This document shows, one piece after another, positions 1 through 8,595 of a stretch of DNA of 64,000 nt. This DNA is from Sphingopyxis sp. (GTDB taxonomy: Bacteria; Pseudomonadota; Alphaproteobacteria; Sphingomonadales; Sphingomonadaceae). The stretch spans positions 79,765-143,764 of the forward strand of contig JAEMRT010000001.1 in NCBI GenBank assembly GCA_016463225.1, written 5' to 3'. Made by a program: the position numbers and the translations under genes. Within the stretch, counting starts at the first letter, position 1; the number at the start of each line of letters is the position of its first letter. Below the pieces are notes generated by a model, which was not told the DNA's origin, did not search any database, and saw nothing but the letters and a program-made list of their open reading frames with translations.

Positions 1-1
1 C

Positions 2-1153
2 TGCGAAGCTAGCGAAGGCTATTCTGCCGCTTTCGACGGTCGCCGTACTTTCACGCTTCGCCCAACAGACCTTGTTGCGATCAAGGCTGCACTGCCGACC
101 GACGCCGCGATCGGCAGCGTCTATCGTGACCTGATCGTGCGGGCCGACAAGGCGCTTGCCGCCAAGCCTGCATCGGTGATGGACAAGCGCAGCATTCCCA
201 TATCGGGCGACCGCCACGACTATGTCAGCCTGGCGCGCTACTGGTGGCCAAGCCCCGCGGATCCGGATGGCGCGTATATCCGCCGCGACGGCGACACGAA
301 TCCCGACATCGACAGCCCTCGCTTCGATCGCGCCGCGCTCAGCCACATGGCGCGCGACGCCGACACGCTCGCGCTCGCTTATTATTACAGCGACGACCGC
401 AAATATGCCGACGGCGCCGCGCGGGTGATCCGCACCTGGTTCATCGAACCCGCGACGGCGATGAACCCGAACATGGATTTTGCGCAGGCGGTTCCCGGCG
501 TATCGAATGGCCGCCCCGAAGGCGTGCTGGATGGGGTCAGCTTCATCGCCGTCATCGACGCCGTGGGACTTATCGCGCCATCGGGTGCGCTGACGGCGGG
601 CGAGACGGCGGCGCTCGAAAACTGGTTCGGGCGCTACACCGACTGGATGCTGACAAGCGCGAATGGCAAGGCCGAGAGCAAAGCGTCCAACAATCACGGC
701 CTCTGGTTCGATGCACAGGCCGCTCGCTTCGCGCTGTTCGCGCGCAAGCCCGATGTGGCGCGACAGATCGTCGAGGCCTTTCCCAAGACACGTCTCGTCC
801 GGCAGATCGACACGTCGGGTGCGCTGCCCGAGGAGATGAAGCGGACACGAAGCTTCCACTATTCGCTCTATGCTCTCGCCGCCGCCTACACCGTCGCCGA
901 TAGCGCAGCGTGCCTCGGCATCGACCTTTTCGCCGCCGAGGAAAAGGGCCGCTCGCTGCGCAAGGCAACCGACTTTGTCGCCGCCTATCGCGGCCGCGCT
1001 GCCGACTGGCCCCACAACGAGCAAGGCTGGCCCACCGCTGCGCTGGATGCCCTGCTCGTGCGTGCCGACAATGCCTGGGGTCCGGACGCCTACCCGCGCG
1101 CCATCAGCAGCGACCTGTTGCTGCGCTACTACACACACCAAGAGGGCTCATGA
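2..1153 (+). CDS. Alginate lyase family protein (5' end outside window)
   Basis: The reading frame is open from the first bases of the window and stops at TGA 1151-1153, giving 383 visible residues. Only a leader of roughly 20-30 residues should be missing, because the downstream paralogue has 397 residues including its signal peptide. The protein carries alginate-lyase-family (PF05426-type) hallmarks: a YWWPSPADPDGAYIRRDG stretch, an SNNHGLWFD segment matching the NNH catalytic-loop region, and a Tyr-rich FHYSLY segment. The family degrades uronate polysaccharides by beta-elimination in the periplasm, but the substrate cannot be read from the sequence. It overlaps the next gene by ATGA, so the two are almost certainly co-translated. 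Confidence 0.8.
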   Translation, partial: CEASEGYSAAFDGRRTFTLRPTDLVAIKAALPTDAAIGSVYRDLIVRADKALAAKPASVMDKRSIPISGDRHDYVSLARYWWPSPADPDGAYIRRDGDTNPDIDSPRFDRAALSHMARDADTLALAYYYSDDRKYADGAARVIRTWFIEPATAMNPNMDFAQAVPGVSNGRPEGVLDGVSFIAVIDAVGLIAPSGALTAGETAALENWFGRYTDWMLTSANGKAESKASNNHGLWFDAQAARFALFARKPDVARQIVEAFPKTRLVRQIDTSGALPEEMKRTRSFHYSLYALAAAYTVADSAACLGIDLFAAEEKGRSLRKATDFVAAYRGRAADWPHNEQGWPTAALDALLVRADNAWGPDAYPRAISSDLLLRYYTHQEGS

Positions 1154-2343
1154 TGATCGCGCGCCGCTCCCTGCTGCTCACCGCGCTGTTTTCCGCACCG
1201 GTGGTCTGGGCTTGTCCACGCACCGGTCCGCTTGATATCCGCGCCATCGAGCGCCGCCGCCTGATACCGCAAGCCGACACGCTGCTCATGACCCAACCGC
1301 GAACGATCGCGAGCATCTCGGCGCCGCGCAGCCCGGGAGGACGACAGGATTATTATTCCGAGGGCGATTATTGGTGGCCCGATCCGGCGAACCCCGGCGG
1401 GGCCTATATCCGCCGCGACGGCCGCTCGAACCCGGAGAAGTTCGACGGCCATCGCGATGCGCTGATCGCCTTTGGCCGCACCGTTCCCGCGCTCGCGGCA
1501 CTGTGGGATCTTACAGGGGAAGTGCGTTTCGCCGACGCCGCGATGCGCCATCTCGCGGCCTGGTTCGTGGACCCCGCAACGCGGATGAACCCGAACCTCA
1601 ATCATGCCCAAGCGATCATCGGGGTGAACAGCGGGCGCGCGATCGGCGTTATCGACACGCTGCAAATCGTCGAGGTTGCGCGCGCTGCAACGCTGTTCGC
1701 ACGCAAAAATGCACCGGGCTACGCATCCATTCGTGCCACGGTGGAGCGCTGGTTCGCCGACTATCTGACCTGGCTGACGACGTCACCCTTCGGAACGACG
1801 GAGCGCGACGAAAAGAATAACCACGGCACGTGCTGGCTATTGCAGGCCGCGTCGTTCGCGGCGCTGATCGGGCGAGAGGATGTTCTCGATGACGCCCGCA
1901 ACCGACTGAAAACGGTCATTATCCCGACCCAGATCGAGCCCGACGGACGCCAGACGCTCGAACTGGCGCGTACCAAGCCCTATGCCTACTCGCTTTTCAA
2001 CCTTGACGTCCTTGCAACATCAGCGTGGCTGCTCGGCAACGACACCGGCGCGCTGATCGGTTGGCAAACCCCCGACGGTCGTTCAATTGGCGGCGCCATC
2101 GCCTATATGGCGCCCTATATCGCCGAAACGTCGGCTTGGCCGTTGCCACCAGACATTGAATATTGGGACGGGTTCCCGGTCCGGCAGCCCAGCCTGCTCT
2201 TCGGCGGCCTTGCCGCAAAGCGCAGCGACTGGCTTGATCTTTGGAACGACCTCAATCCCGACCCCGTGATTGGCGAGATCATGCGCAATTTTCCGATCAG
2301 GCAACCGATGCTTTGGCTAACGGCGCTGCAAGACAGGCTTTAG
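1150..2343 (+). CDS. Alginate lyase family protein, exported
   Basis: 397 residues from ATG 1150, which overlaps the upstream stop (ATGA). The N-terminus MMIARRSLLLTALFSAPVVWA is a good signal peptide with an RR pair, so Sec or possibly Tat export. The same family landmarks as the upstream gene occur in the same order: YWWPDPANPGGAYIRRDG, NPNLNHAQAI, EKNNHGTCW and KPYAYSLFNLD. The two genes are diverged tandem paralogues and probably act on the same or consecutive uronate linkages in the periplasm. Longer in-frame starts upstream lie inside the preceding gene and were discarded. Confidence 0.82.
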   Translation: MMIARRSLLLTALFSAPVVWACPRTGPLDIRAIERRRLIPQADTLLMTQPRTIASISAPRSPGGRQDYYSEGDYWWPDPANPGGAYIRRDGRSNPEKFDGHRDALIAFGRTVPALAALWDLTGEVRFADAAMRHLAAWFVDPATRMNPNLNHAQAIIGVNSGRAIGVIDTLQIVEVARAATLFARKNAPGYASIRATVERWFADYLTWLTTSPFGTTERDEKNNHGTCWLLQAASFAALIGREDVLDDARNRLKTVIIPTQIEPDGRQTLELARTKPYAYSLFNLDVLATSAWLLGNDTGALIGWQTPDGRSIGGAIAYMAPYIAETSAWPLPPDIEYWDGFPVRQPSLLFGGLAAKRSDWLDLWNDLNPDPVIGEIMRNFPIRQPMLWLTALQDRL

Positions 2344-2392
2344 TAAATGCTGTTCGGGAGCATCGAGCTTTAAAACAACAAGCGATCTGACC

Positions 2393-2428
2393 CCAGCGAC
2401 GACGCGACTGCGCCGTACGCGTCGCTGG
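2393..2428. terminator. Possible hairpin between convergent genes
   Basis: The inverted repeat CCAGCGACG (2393-2401) / CGTCGCTGG (2420-2428) forms a 9-bp stem with an 18-nt loop. It lies in the 174-bp gap between the converging lyase and thioesterase genes. There is no T-run, so intrinsic termination is uncertain. Nothing else was recognised in the gap. Confidence 0.3.
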
Positions 2429-2517
2429 TGGCGCTTAATGCTGGCGACGCTTAAACTGCGTTAAAGCTGACATGGTTCGCGTTCTCGGCGCGCACTGAGC
2501 CAGCGCTCCAATGCGAG

Positions 2518-2946
2518 CTACGTCTCCGCATCCATGATCGCGCCGCCGACAGTACGTGAAAGTCCTTGGAACGAAGCGATGTCAATTCCATCTACTGTCC
2601 GTACCGCGACGTTGAACGCGCCGCTCCGCCCGGACTTCATGACCGCCTCCGCCTCGGCAACGATGCGATCCCCGGGCCGGGCCGGGGTCAGGAAGCTGAT
2701 CGATGCCGACTGCGCGACAGTCTGCAATCCATAGCTGTTGCAGGCGTAAGCAAAGGCCTGGTCGGCGAGCGTGAACAGCGCCCCGCCATGCGCCGTACCA
2801 TAGCCGTTGAGCATCTGGTCATTCACGGTGACCGCGATCCGCGCATAGCCTTCGCGAACTTCCTCTATGTCGATCGCCCATTCGCGTCCCATCGTTTCGC
2901 TGGTTTTGAGATGATCGGCGATCATGCGGGCGTTCGCGTCGCTCAT
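2518..2946 (-). CDS. PaaI-family hotdog thioesterase
   Basis: 142 residues, the usual size for PaaI. The hotdog signature NGYGTAHGGALFTLADQAFAYACNS (residues about 47-71, HGG followed by the catalytic Asp) is intact. Members hydrolyse hydroxyphenylacetyl-CoA and related aryl-CoA esters, rescuing CoA from stalled phenylacetate intermediates. The start overlaps the MFS stop by ATGA, so it is the last gene of a TBDR-MFS-thioesterase operon. The operon promoter carries PaaR-like operators, consistent with a role in aryl-CoA housekeeping. A generic acyl-CoA thioesterase is the alternative. Confidence 0.75.
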   Translation of the reverse strand: MSDANARMIADHLKTSETMGREWAIDIEEVREGYARIAVTVNDQMLNGYGTAHGGALFTLADQAFAYACNSYGLQTVAQSASISFLTPARPGDRIVAEAEAVMKSGRSGAFNVAVRTVDGIDIASFQGLSRTVGGAIMDAET

Positions 2947-4262
2947 GCGGGCACCAGCGTTTCGCGCTTCGACGCGTCCTTCAAGGCTAGCAATGCAAAC
3001 ACCCCGACGAGCGATCCCAGCGCCATTATCAGGGCGACGACTGCCAGACCAAAGTTCGCGGCGAACAGGCCGCCCGCAAGCATCGGCGCCAGCACGGCAC
3101 CGCCCCTCCCCACCCCGATAGTGAACCCAGTCGCGGTCGCACGCACTTCAGTCGGAAAGGAACTGGCGAGGAGGCCATAGAGGCCGACGACGCTCGCGGT
3201 GGTCACGAAGCCGGTTGCCGTCGCAATAAGCGTCAGCGTGGCGATGTCGCCAGCACCGCGTCCGAAAAGCACAACGAGCACAACCGATAGCGCCATGACC
3301 GCAATCGTGAGCAGCCGCAATTTGATCCGCGCCGTCAACAGACCAATGACGAGCGCGCCGCAAACGCCGCCGACATTCGCCCACACGAGAACGCCGACTG
3401 CCGCCGCAGAGGCGTGGCCCATGTCGGCGATGATCTTCGGGATCCATTTGAAGATGAAATAATAGGTCATGATGTGCGCGAGATAGGCGGTGGTCAGAAG
3501 CAGTGTCGTGCGGACAAATTCGGGCGAGAAGAGGCGCGCGAACGGCAGTTTGCTATCGACAGGCGCCGCCGAGGGCAGCGCATCGATCGTGGGATGCCCC
3601 ATTCGGATGAGCGTCGCATTGATCGAGGCCAGAGCTTTCGGGTCGCGACGGCGCAGTTCGAAGGCGATCGATTCGGGTGCGAACCACCAGACGATCGGGA
3701 TGAAGGCCAGGGTGACCAAGGCGCCTAGCTGGAAGATCGCCTGCCAGCCATAGTCGGCGAGCAACGTCGCCGAGATCGACCCGCCGATCACCGCACCAAG
3801 CGGAAAGCCCCCCGCCATCAATAGGACGCAGAGATCGCGGCGCCTGTCGTTGGCGACTTCGGACACCGCCGCGTTGGTTGCGGCCAGCATACCCCCGATG
3901 CCGACGCCGGTGAGAACGCGGAAAAGGCAGAGCATGGTGAGGTCGCTCGCCTGACCGGCGAGGAGCATGCCGATCGACATCGCAACGAGGCAGCCGATGA
4001 TCGTTTTGCGGCGGCCGATCCGGTCGGCCAGATTGCCAAGCGCCATCGATCCGAAGGCCATGCCGATCAGTTCCATCGACAGCACGATGCCGAGCGCGGC
4101 GGGGTTGAGGCTCCAGTCACGCGCGATCCCGGGCGAGGCGAAACTGATCGCGAGAACATCGAATCCGTCGATGGCGTTGAGGCCGATCATGATGGCGACG
4201 ACGCGCCACTGGAAGGCTGACATCGGCCGGTCGTCGATAAGGGCACGCGCCGCTTGTGTCAT
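2943..4262 (-). CDS. MFS transporter, aromatic acid:H+ symporter (AAHS) type
   Basis: 439 residues, 12 predicted membrane helices. TM1 reads DGFDVLAISFASPGIARDW, which carries the AAHS-type acidic motif. The loop 2-3 signature LADRIGRR and the RVLTGVGIGG segment of TM4 are present. An AAGGGA ribosome site precedes ATG 4262. The family imports aromatic acids such as benzoate, 4-hydroxybenzoate or phenylacetate-type compounds across the inner membrane. It sits between a TBDR (outer membrane) and a PaaI thioesterase, so a two-membrane uptake route for an aromatic acid is inferred. The exact substrate is unknown. Confidence 0.82.
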   Translation of the reverse strand: MTQAARALIDDRPMSAFQWRVVAIMIGLNAIDGFDVLAISFASPGIARDWSLNPAALGIVLSMELIGMAFGSMALGNLADRIGRRKTIIGCLVAMSIGMLLAGQASDLTMLCLFRVLTGVGIGGMLAATNAAVSEVANDRRRDLCVLLMAGGFPLGAVIGGSISATLLADYGWQAIFQLGALVTLAFIPIVWWFAPESIAFELRRRDPKALASINATLIRMGHPTIDALPSAAPVDSKLPFARLFSPEFVRTTLLLTTAYLAHIMTYYFIFKWIPKIIADMGHASAAAVGVLVWANVGGVCGALVIGLLTARIKLRLLTIAVMALSVVLVVLFGRGAGDIATLTLIATATGFVTTASVVGLYGLLASSFPTEVRATATGFTIGVGRGGAVLAPMLAGGLFAANFGLAVVALIMALGSLVGVFALLALKDASKRETLVPA

Positions 4263-4287
4263 TTCATTCCCTTGTTCAATCGGTGGA

Positions 4288-4338
4288 AGGCCGACCGGGC
4301 GGCCGCGGCGTTTTAAGCCCCCGCGCCCCGATCGGCCT
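4288..4338 (-). terminator. Imperfect long hairpin after TBDR
   Basis: AGGCCGA (4288-4294) pairs with TCGGCCT (4332-4338), with further imperfect GC pairing inward. The hairpin lies between the TBDR stop and the transporter start on the minus strand. No T-tract follows. It may only attenuate or stabilise the mRNA end. Confidence 0.3.
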
Positions 4339-4356
4339 CTCCCCCTTTGTCCGAAC

Positions 4357-6663
4357 TCAATATTTGAACGTCGCCGTCAGTCCATAGGTCCGCGGTTCAC
4401 CGAACAGCGCGAAGGCAACACGGCTGTCGCGCTGCGAGAAGACATGGGTGCGATATTCGGTCTTGGTGAGATTCTTGCCCCACAGGCTGAGCTCGAAATG
4501 CTCGTCGGCCGAGGTGAATTTGATTGAGCCGTCGACCAGCTCATAGCTGGGAATGACGGTGATCGGATTGTTGTCGGGATCATAATAGCTCAGGCTCTGA
4601 TATTTATACGTCCCGCGAATGCCGAGGCTCGACCCGTCGGCGAAATCATGGGTGTAGCCCGCAAAGCCGCTCACCGCATATTTGGGCGCCTGGCGTAGCC
4701 GGTTGCCGTCGAAATCGCCGGTGACGATCTGCGACGGGGTGCCGGTGAACTCGGTATATTTCGCGTCGAGCCAGGCAAAGGTGCCGCCGAATTCGAAGCC
4801 GCGGAACGGGTTCGCCGACGCCTCGACCTCAACCCCCTTGATCCGCGCCTTGCCGGCATTTTCGGTGATGAACTGGCCGAAGGTCGTTCCCGCAGGCTGG
4901 AAAAAGCGCGTGACCTGGAGGTCGCGATAATCGGTATAGAAGGCGGCGATGTTGAGCCGCACGCGCCGGTCGAAGAGCTGCGCCTTCGTCCCGAGCTCAT
5001 AGTTCACGGCCTTTTCGGGATCGAACGGCGTCGTAGCGGTCAGCGCGGTCGATGCGGTGCCGGTGAAGCCGCCGCTCTTGAAACCCGTCGAAACGCTCGC
5101 ATAAGCGAGCAGATCGCGCCGAAGCTCATAGTCGGCGATCAGCTTCCAGCTAAAATTGCGCCAACTGTCCTTCGCGGCGACTTGCGGGTAGCCCTGTAGC
5201 AGCAGCGGCAGGCCACTGCGGATGATCGCCTGCGACGTGATTTTTTTGCGTTCATAGGAATAGCGCGCGCCGCCGGTGATCTTCAGCGCCGGCGCCAGCC
5301 GATAACTCGCCTGGGCATAGGCAGCATAGGCAAGCCCGTCGCTGGTCTGGATCGAGTCTGAGACGCTCGGCAGCCGGTCGGTCCGTCCAAGCGCCGGAAA
5401 ATTGAAGCCCTCGGTCCGGCTATTCTTCTCCTTGCTGACGAACAGACCGGCGATCCACTCGAAGTCGTCACCCGATGGCGAGATGAGGCGAATTTCCTGC
5501 GTATATTGGGTCGGCTTTTCCCGTACTGCGTCGGTGATCTTGAAGGTGAAGCCGTTCGTCGCGGGCCCGAGCAAGACGTTGTTCGGACTGCCCGAGGCGC
5601 CCGTCAGATCGGTAAAGACCGACGACGGCGGCAGCCCCGATGAGTCCTCCAGATAGTCATAATCGGTCTCACGATAGGCGCTGATCGAACTCAGCGTCGC
5701 AAAGTCGAATTCATAGTTGAGCTGGAGATTGGCACCGAAGATCGTGCGCTTGGTATAGCCCTCGACCGACGCCAGCGTCGTATAGGGGCTAGCCGCACCG
5801 CCGAGGGCGACGTTCACCGCGACCGGGTTCGATGCGCAGGCGCAGTTGTGCAGCGGCCCCTGACTGCCGACCGGTTCACGGTTGGTGGCGCCATTGTCGT
5901 CGCGCACCCCGTCGACGGTAACGATCGCCTCGAAACGATCCGACGGCGTCCAGCGCAGGCTGCCGCGATAGCTGAAGGATTCGGTCTCACCCCAGCGCTC
6001 GCCGAACTGGGGGCTGCCAGCGAGCACGTTACGCAAATAGCCGTCGCTCGACCGATAGCTCAGGGCGACCTTGGCGAAGAGGTTCTCGGCGATCGGCCCG
6101 CTGATGAGCCCGGCGGCATCCATCCGGCCGTAATTGCCGGCCTTGACCTGCAGCTTCATGCGGAAATCCTCGGACGGCTTGAGCGTCACGAAGTTGATCG
6201 AACCGCCAATCGAGTTCTTCCCGTACAGGGTGCCCTGCGGTCCGCGCAGCACCTCGACGCGTTCGAGGTCGAACAGGTCGAACACCTGCGCCGAGCGCGC
6301 GGCGATATAGACGCCGTCGATCGAGACCACCGTCGAATCGCTCGCCGCTGGGCCATCTTCCTTGGTCCCGACGCCGCGGATCGCGATCTCGGGCTGGCCG
6401 GCGGCGAAGGCCGCGAAGGTCAAACCCGGCGTCCGGTCGGCAACGCCCTCAAGGCTGGTGATATTGTCGCGAGCAAGCGTCTCGCCAGTGATCGCGGTGA
6501 TCGCGGCGGGAACCTTCTGCAGCGTTTCCTCGCGGCGGTTCGCGGTGACGACGATCTCGTTTGCGGCAACTTGCGGGTCGTCCCGATCGACATCCTGGGC
6601 CAGCGCGGGCGTGGCAAGGAACAAGGACCCCAAAGCGGCTCCGGCGCCTAAAACGGCTTTCAT
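4357..6663 (-). CDS. TonB-dependent receptor
   Basis: 768 residues from ATG 6663, chosen because GGGGAGG lies 5 nt upstream and it begins the signal peptide MKAVLGAGAALGSLFLATPALAQ. A longer in-frame start runs through the operator region. Plug-domain landmarks are present: EIVVTANRREETLQKVPAAI (TonB-box-like start), RVEVLRGPQGTLYGKNSIGG, and the C-terminal beta-strand ending in aromatic FKY. It belongs to the large sphingomonad receptor group used for carbon-source uptake rather than siderophores. Its position ahead of the AAHS transporter and thioesterase suggests an aromatic substrate. Transcription is probably controlled by the divergent TetR protein through two palindromes just upstream. 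Confidence 0.88.
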   Translation of the reverse strand: MKAVLGAGAALGSLFLATPALAQDVDRDDPQVAANEIVVTANRREETLQKVPAAITAITGETLARDNITSLEGVADRTPGLTFAAFAAGQPEIAIRGVGTKEDGPAASDSTVVSIDGVYIAARSAQVFDLFDLERVEVLRGPQGTLYGKNSIGGSINFVTLKPSEDFRMKLQVKAGNYGRMDAAGLISGPIAENLFAKVALSYRSSDGYLRNVLAGSPQFGERWGETESFSYRGSLRWTPSDRFEAIVTVDGVRDDNGATNREPVGSQGPLHNCACASNPVAVNVALGGAASPYTTLASVEGYTKRTIFGANLQLNYEFDFATLSSISAYRETDYDYLEDSSGLPPSSVFTDLTGASGSPNNVLLGPATNGFTFKITDAVREKPTQYTQEIRLISPSGDDFEWIAGLFVSKEKNSRTEGFNFPALGRTDRLPSVSDSIQTSDGLAYAAYAQASYRLAPALKITGGARYSYERKKITSQAIIRSGLPLLLQGYPQVAAKDSWRNFSWKLIADYELRRDLLAYASVSTGFKSGGFTGTASTALTATTPFDPEKAVNYELGTKAQLFDRRVRLNIAAFYTDYRDLQVTRFFQPAGTTFGQFITENAGKARIKGVEVEASANPFRGFEFGGTFAWLDAKYTEFTGTPSQIVTGDFDGNRLRQAPKYAVSGFAGYTHDFADGSSLGIRGTYKYQSLSYYDPDNNPITVIPSYELVDGSIKFTSADEHFELSLWGKNLTKTEYRTHVFSQRDSRVAFALFGEPRTYGLTATFKY

Positions 6664-6687
6664 ATCAACCTCCCCATTTTTAATTAT

Positions 6688-6701
6688 CCGACCGGTCGGT
6701 C
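6688..6701. promoter_or_regulatory. PaaR-like operator, site 1 (TBDR/tetR divergent region)
   Basis: CCGACCGGTCGG at 6688-6699 is a perfect 12-bp palindrome, and GACCG-GT-CGGTC at 6690-6701 fits the pattern GACCGNNCGGTC. It lies about 25 bp upstream of the TBDR start. The same motif recurs at 6737 and twice in the paaG/paaA divergent promoter, each region having its own nearby TetR gene of the same subfamily. Apart from these sites I see nothing in the 350-bp gap 6664-7013. Confidence 0.65.
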
Positions 6702-6736
6702 TTATAATAAGGAACAGCATTGGGCAATATATGATC

Positions 6737-6748
6737 GACCGAACGGTC
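6737..6748. promoter_or_regulatory. PaaR-like operator, site 2
   Basis: GACCGAACGGTC has perfect 5-bp inverted arms around a 2-bp centre. It lies 47 bp from site 1, and both are upstream of the TBDR operon. It matches the operator pattern at the phenylacetate cluster promoter. Confidence 0.6.
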
Positions 6749-7013
6749 AATTTATATATTCACGAAGTTTTTCAGGCGGCTGGCGCCAATCAGCGCCGGT
6801 TTCAGCCGTTATGCGATCGGCATTTCACGGATCGAGCCACTCTCCCCCACCGAGGCGATGGCGCCAAATGCCGATAATGCGCTGCCCGCGCACGCGCGCG
6901 TCGCCAGCCCGAGCTTGACGCCTTCCCCTCCGCCACCCATTCATCAGCGAACGGGGACCGTTTCTGAAAAGGCACGGCCCGGATAGCGATTTTGGGATCG
7001 GACAGGACGGATA

Positions 7014-7631
7014 ATGGCGCGGACGCAGGCTCCAGATTATGAAGAGCGCCGGACCGCGATCATCGACAAGGCGGCCGATCTCTTCGCGAAGCGCGGTTTC
7101 ACGGGCGCGTCGGTCGCCGACCTGGCGGCCGCATGCAACACGTCCAAATCCCTCTTTTATCACTACTTCCCGTCGAAGGAGGACATCCTCTACGAAGTGA
7201 TGTCCTCGCACATCGACGAGCTAGTCAACGATATCGACGAGGTCGCGAAGCAAGGCGGAGCGGCGGGCACGCAGTTCGACGCGCTGATCCGCGCTTTCCT
7301 TCGCCACTATGTCGGCGCGGCCAGCCGGCAGAAGGTCGCTCTCAATGAGCTTGCGCATCTGCCGGGCGATCTTCGCGACAAGATCGTCTCGAAGCAGCGG
7401 CACATCGTCGATGTGACGCAAAAGCTGCTTCTCGCCTCCAACCCGGGCCTCGCGGGCGATCCGGCGCGGGCGCGCGTCCAGACAATGCTGCTGTTCGGCA
7501 TGATCAACTGGACCCACAATTGGTACGATCCCGAGGGCGTTGTCAAAATCGAAGAACTGGCGGACATGGTGCTCGAAACGGTCGGGCCGAATGACGCGAA
7601 CGGGAAGCTCCCTCCCCGCCCCGGCGCATAA
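7014..7631 (+). CDS. TetR-family regulator, PaaR-like
   Basis: 205 residues with an N-terminal TetR helix-turn-helix: DLFAKRGFTGASVADLAAAC followed by NTSKSLFYHYFPSKEDILYEVM. The opening MARTQAPDYEERR and the ligand-domain segment MINWTHNWYDPEG are shared almost residue for residue with the TetR gene at the end of the paa cluster (40150-40755). The two are therefore close paralogues. By neighbourhood it should repress the TBDR-MFS-PaaI operon. An aryl-CoA such as phenylacetyl-CoA is the likely inducer by analogy with PaaR. The start is supported by this paralogue alignment. Confidence 0.82.
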   Translation: MARTQAPDYEERRTAIIDKAADLFAKRGFTGASVADLAAACNTSKSLFYHYFPSKEDILYEVMSSHIDELVNDIDEVAKQGGAAGTQFDALIRAFLRHYVGAASRQKVALNELAHLPGDLRDKIVSKQRHIVDVTQKLLLASNPGLAGDPARARVQTMLLFGMINWTHNWYDPEGVVKIEELADMVLETVGPNDANGKLPPRPGA

Positions 7632-7635
7632 AGTC

Positions 7636-7665
7636 GGCGCCGGCCCCCTGCTGGGGACCGGCGCC
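7636..7665. terminator. Bidirectional hairpin between convergent genes
   Basis: GGCGCCGG (7636-7643) pairs perfectly with CCGGCGCC (7658-7665), with further C/G pairing in the loop. It lies in the 60-bp gap between the converging tetR and hydrolase genes. There is no long T-run. Confidence 0.55.
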
Positions 7666-7691
7666 TTGGTGGCACGCCGGGACGTCTGATG

Positions 7692-8456
7692 TTATTCGGC
7701 GCCCTTTGCGGCTTCCTCGATGATGCTGGCGACCGCGGCGGGTTGCGAGACATAGAGCGAGTGGCTGGCGGCGATTTCCTTGACGGTCGAACCGGCGCGG
7801 GCGGCCATCGCGCGCTGTGCGGCGGGCGGGATCATCTTGTCGTCGCTGGCGACGAGGTACCAGCTCTTCTTGGCACGCCATGCCGGGGCAGTGACCGCCC
7901 CCCCGAGGGCATTGACGCCCCAGGGGCGCTGCGAGGCGGCCATGAAGGCGGCGAGGCCGGGTTCGACGTCGGCGGCGAAGGCTTCGGCGAACTTGGCGCG
8001 GTCGAGGAAAAGATAGCCGTCAACCGGGGGGAGGATCGGCGGCACCGGGGCGCCCGGCGCGGGGTTGGCGATCAGCGAGCCGACCGACTCGCCCTTGTCG
8101 GGGGCGAAGGCCGCGATATAGACCACGCCCGCAACCTTGGGGTCGGTGCCGGCCTCGGAGACAACGACGCCGCCATAGCTGTGGCCGACGAGGATTACCT
8201 TGCCTTCGGCCGCGGCGATCGCGCGCCTGGTCACCGCGACATCGTCTTCGAGCGAGTTGGTCGGGTTCTGGACGATCGTCACCTTGTAGCCGTCCTTGCT
8301 GAGCAGTTTATAGACGTCGGCCCAGCCCGAGCCGTCGACGAAGCCGCCATGGACGAGGACGACCGATTTCACGGGTTCGGCCTGCTGAGCAGAAACCGAG
8401 GGAGCGGCAGCCAGGGCGAGCGAGGCGGCAGCGGCGGCGAGAGTGTTCTTGATCAT
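7692..8456 (-). CDS. Exported alpha/beta-hydrolase
   Basis: 254 residues from ATG 8456, which has TAGGAGA upstream and starts the signal peptide MIKNTLAAAAASLALAAAPSVSAQ. A longer in-frame start would cross the palindromic operator. The hydrolase core is VVLVHGGFVDGSGW (oxyanion region), VGHSYGGVV (nucleophile Ser) and a C-terminal ASHSLYV His, so the catalytic triad looks intact. It resembles small periplasmic esterases of the salicylate-esterase/MenH-like group; the substrate is unknown. It is divergent from an OhrR-like regulator, so it may be induced by oxidants or electrophiles. Confidence 0.78.
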   Translation of the reverse strand: MIKNTLAAAAASLALAAAPSVSAQQAEPVKSVVLVHGGFVDGSGWADVYKLLSKDGYKVTIVQNPTNSLEDDVAVTRRAIAAAEGKVILVGHSYGGVVVSEAGTDPKVAGVVYIAAFAPDKGESVGSLIANPAPGAPVPPILPPVDGYLFLDRAKFAEAFAADVEPGLAAFMAASQRPWGVNALGGAVTAPAWRAKKSWYLVASDDKMIPPAAQRAMAARAGSTVKEIAASHSLYVSQPAAVASIIEEAAKGAE

Positions 8457-8488
8457 GGTGCATCTCCTATCTAAGTTCACGATAATCA

Positions 8489-8500
8489 TTATCGCGATAA
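8489..8500. promoter_or_regulatory. MarR/OhrR-type operator, copy 1
   Basis: TTATCGCGATAA is a perfect 12-bp palindrome, 33 bp upstream of the hydrolase start. An identical copy lies at 8543-8554, 54 bp away centre to centre. That is about five helical turns, so both face the same side of the helix. Confidence 0.65.
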
Positions 8501-8542
8501 ACGTTAATAGGACTGGACATCACATATTGTCAAAGATAAAAT

Positions 8543-8554
8543 TTATCGCGATAA
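8543..8554. promoter_or_regulatory. MarR/OhrR-type operator, copy 2
   Basis: Second exact copy of TTATCGCGATAA, 41 bp upstream of the marR start. A half-site-like TTTCGATAA follows at 8561-8569. The arrangement suggests autoregulation plus control of the divergent hydrolase. Confidence 0.65.
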
Positions 8555-8595
8555 GTGATATTTCGATAACGCATTGATTCAAGAGGAATGTTTTT

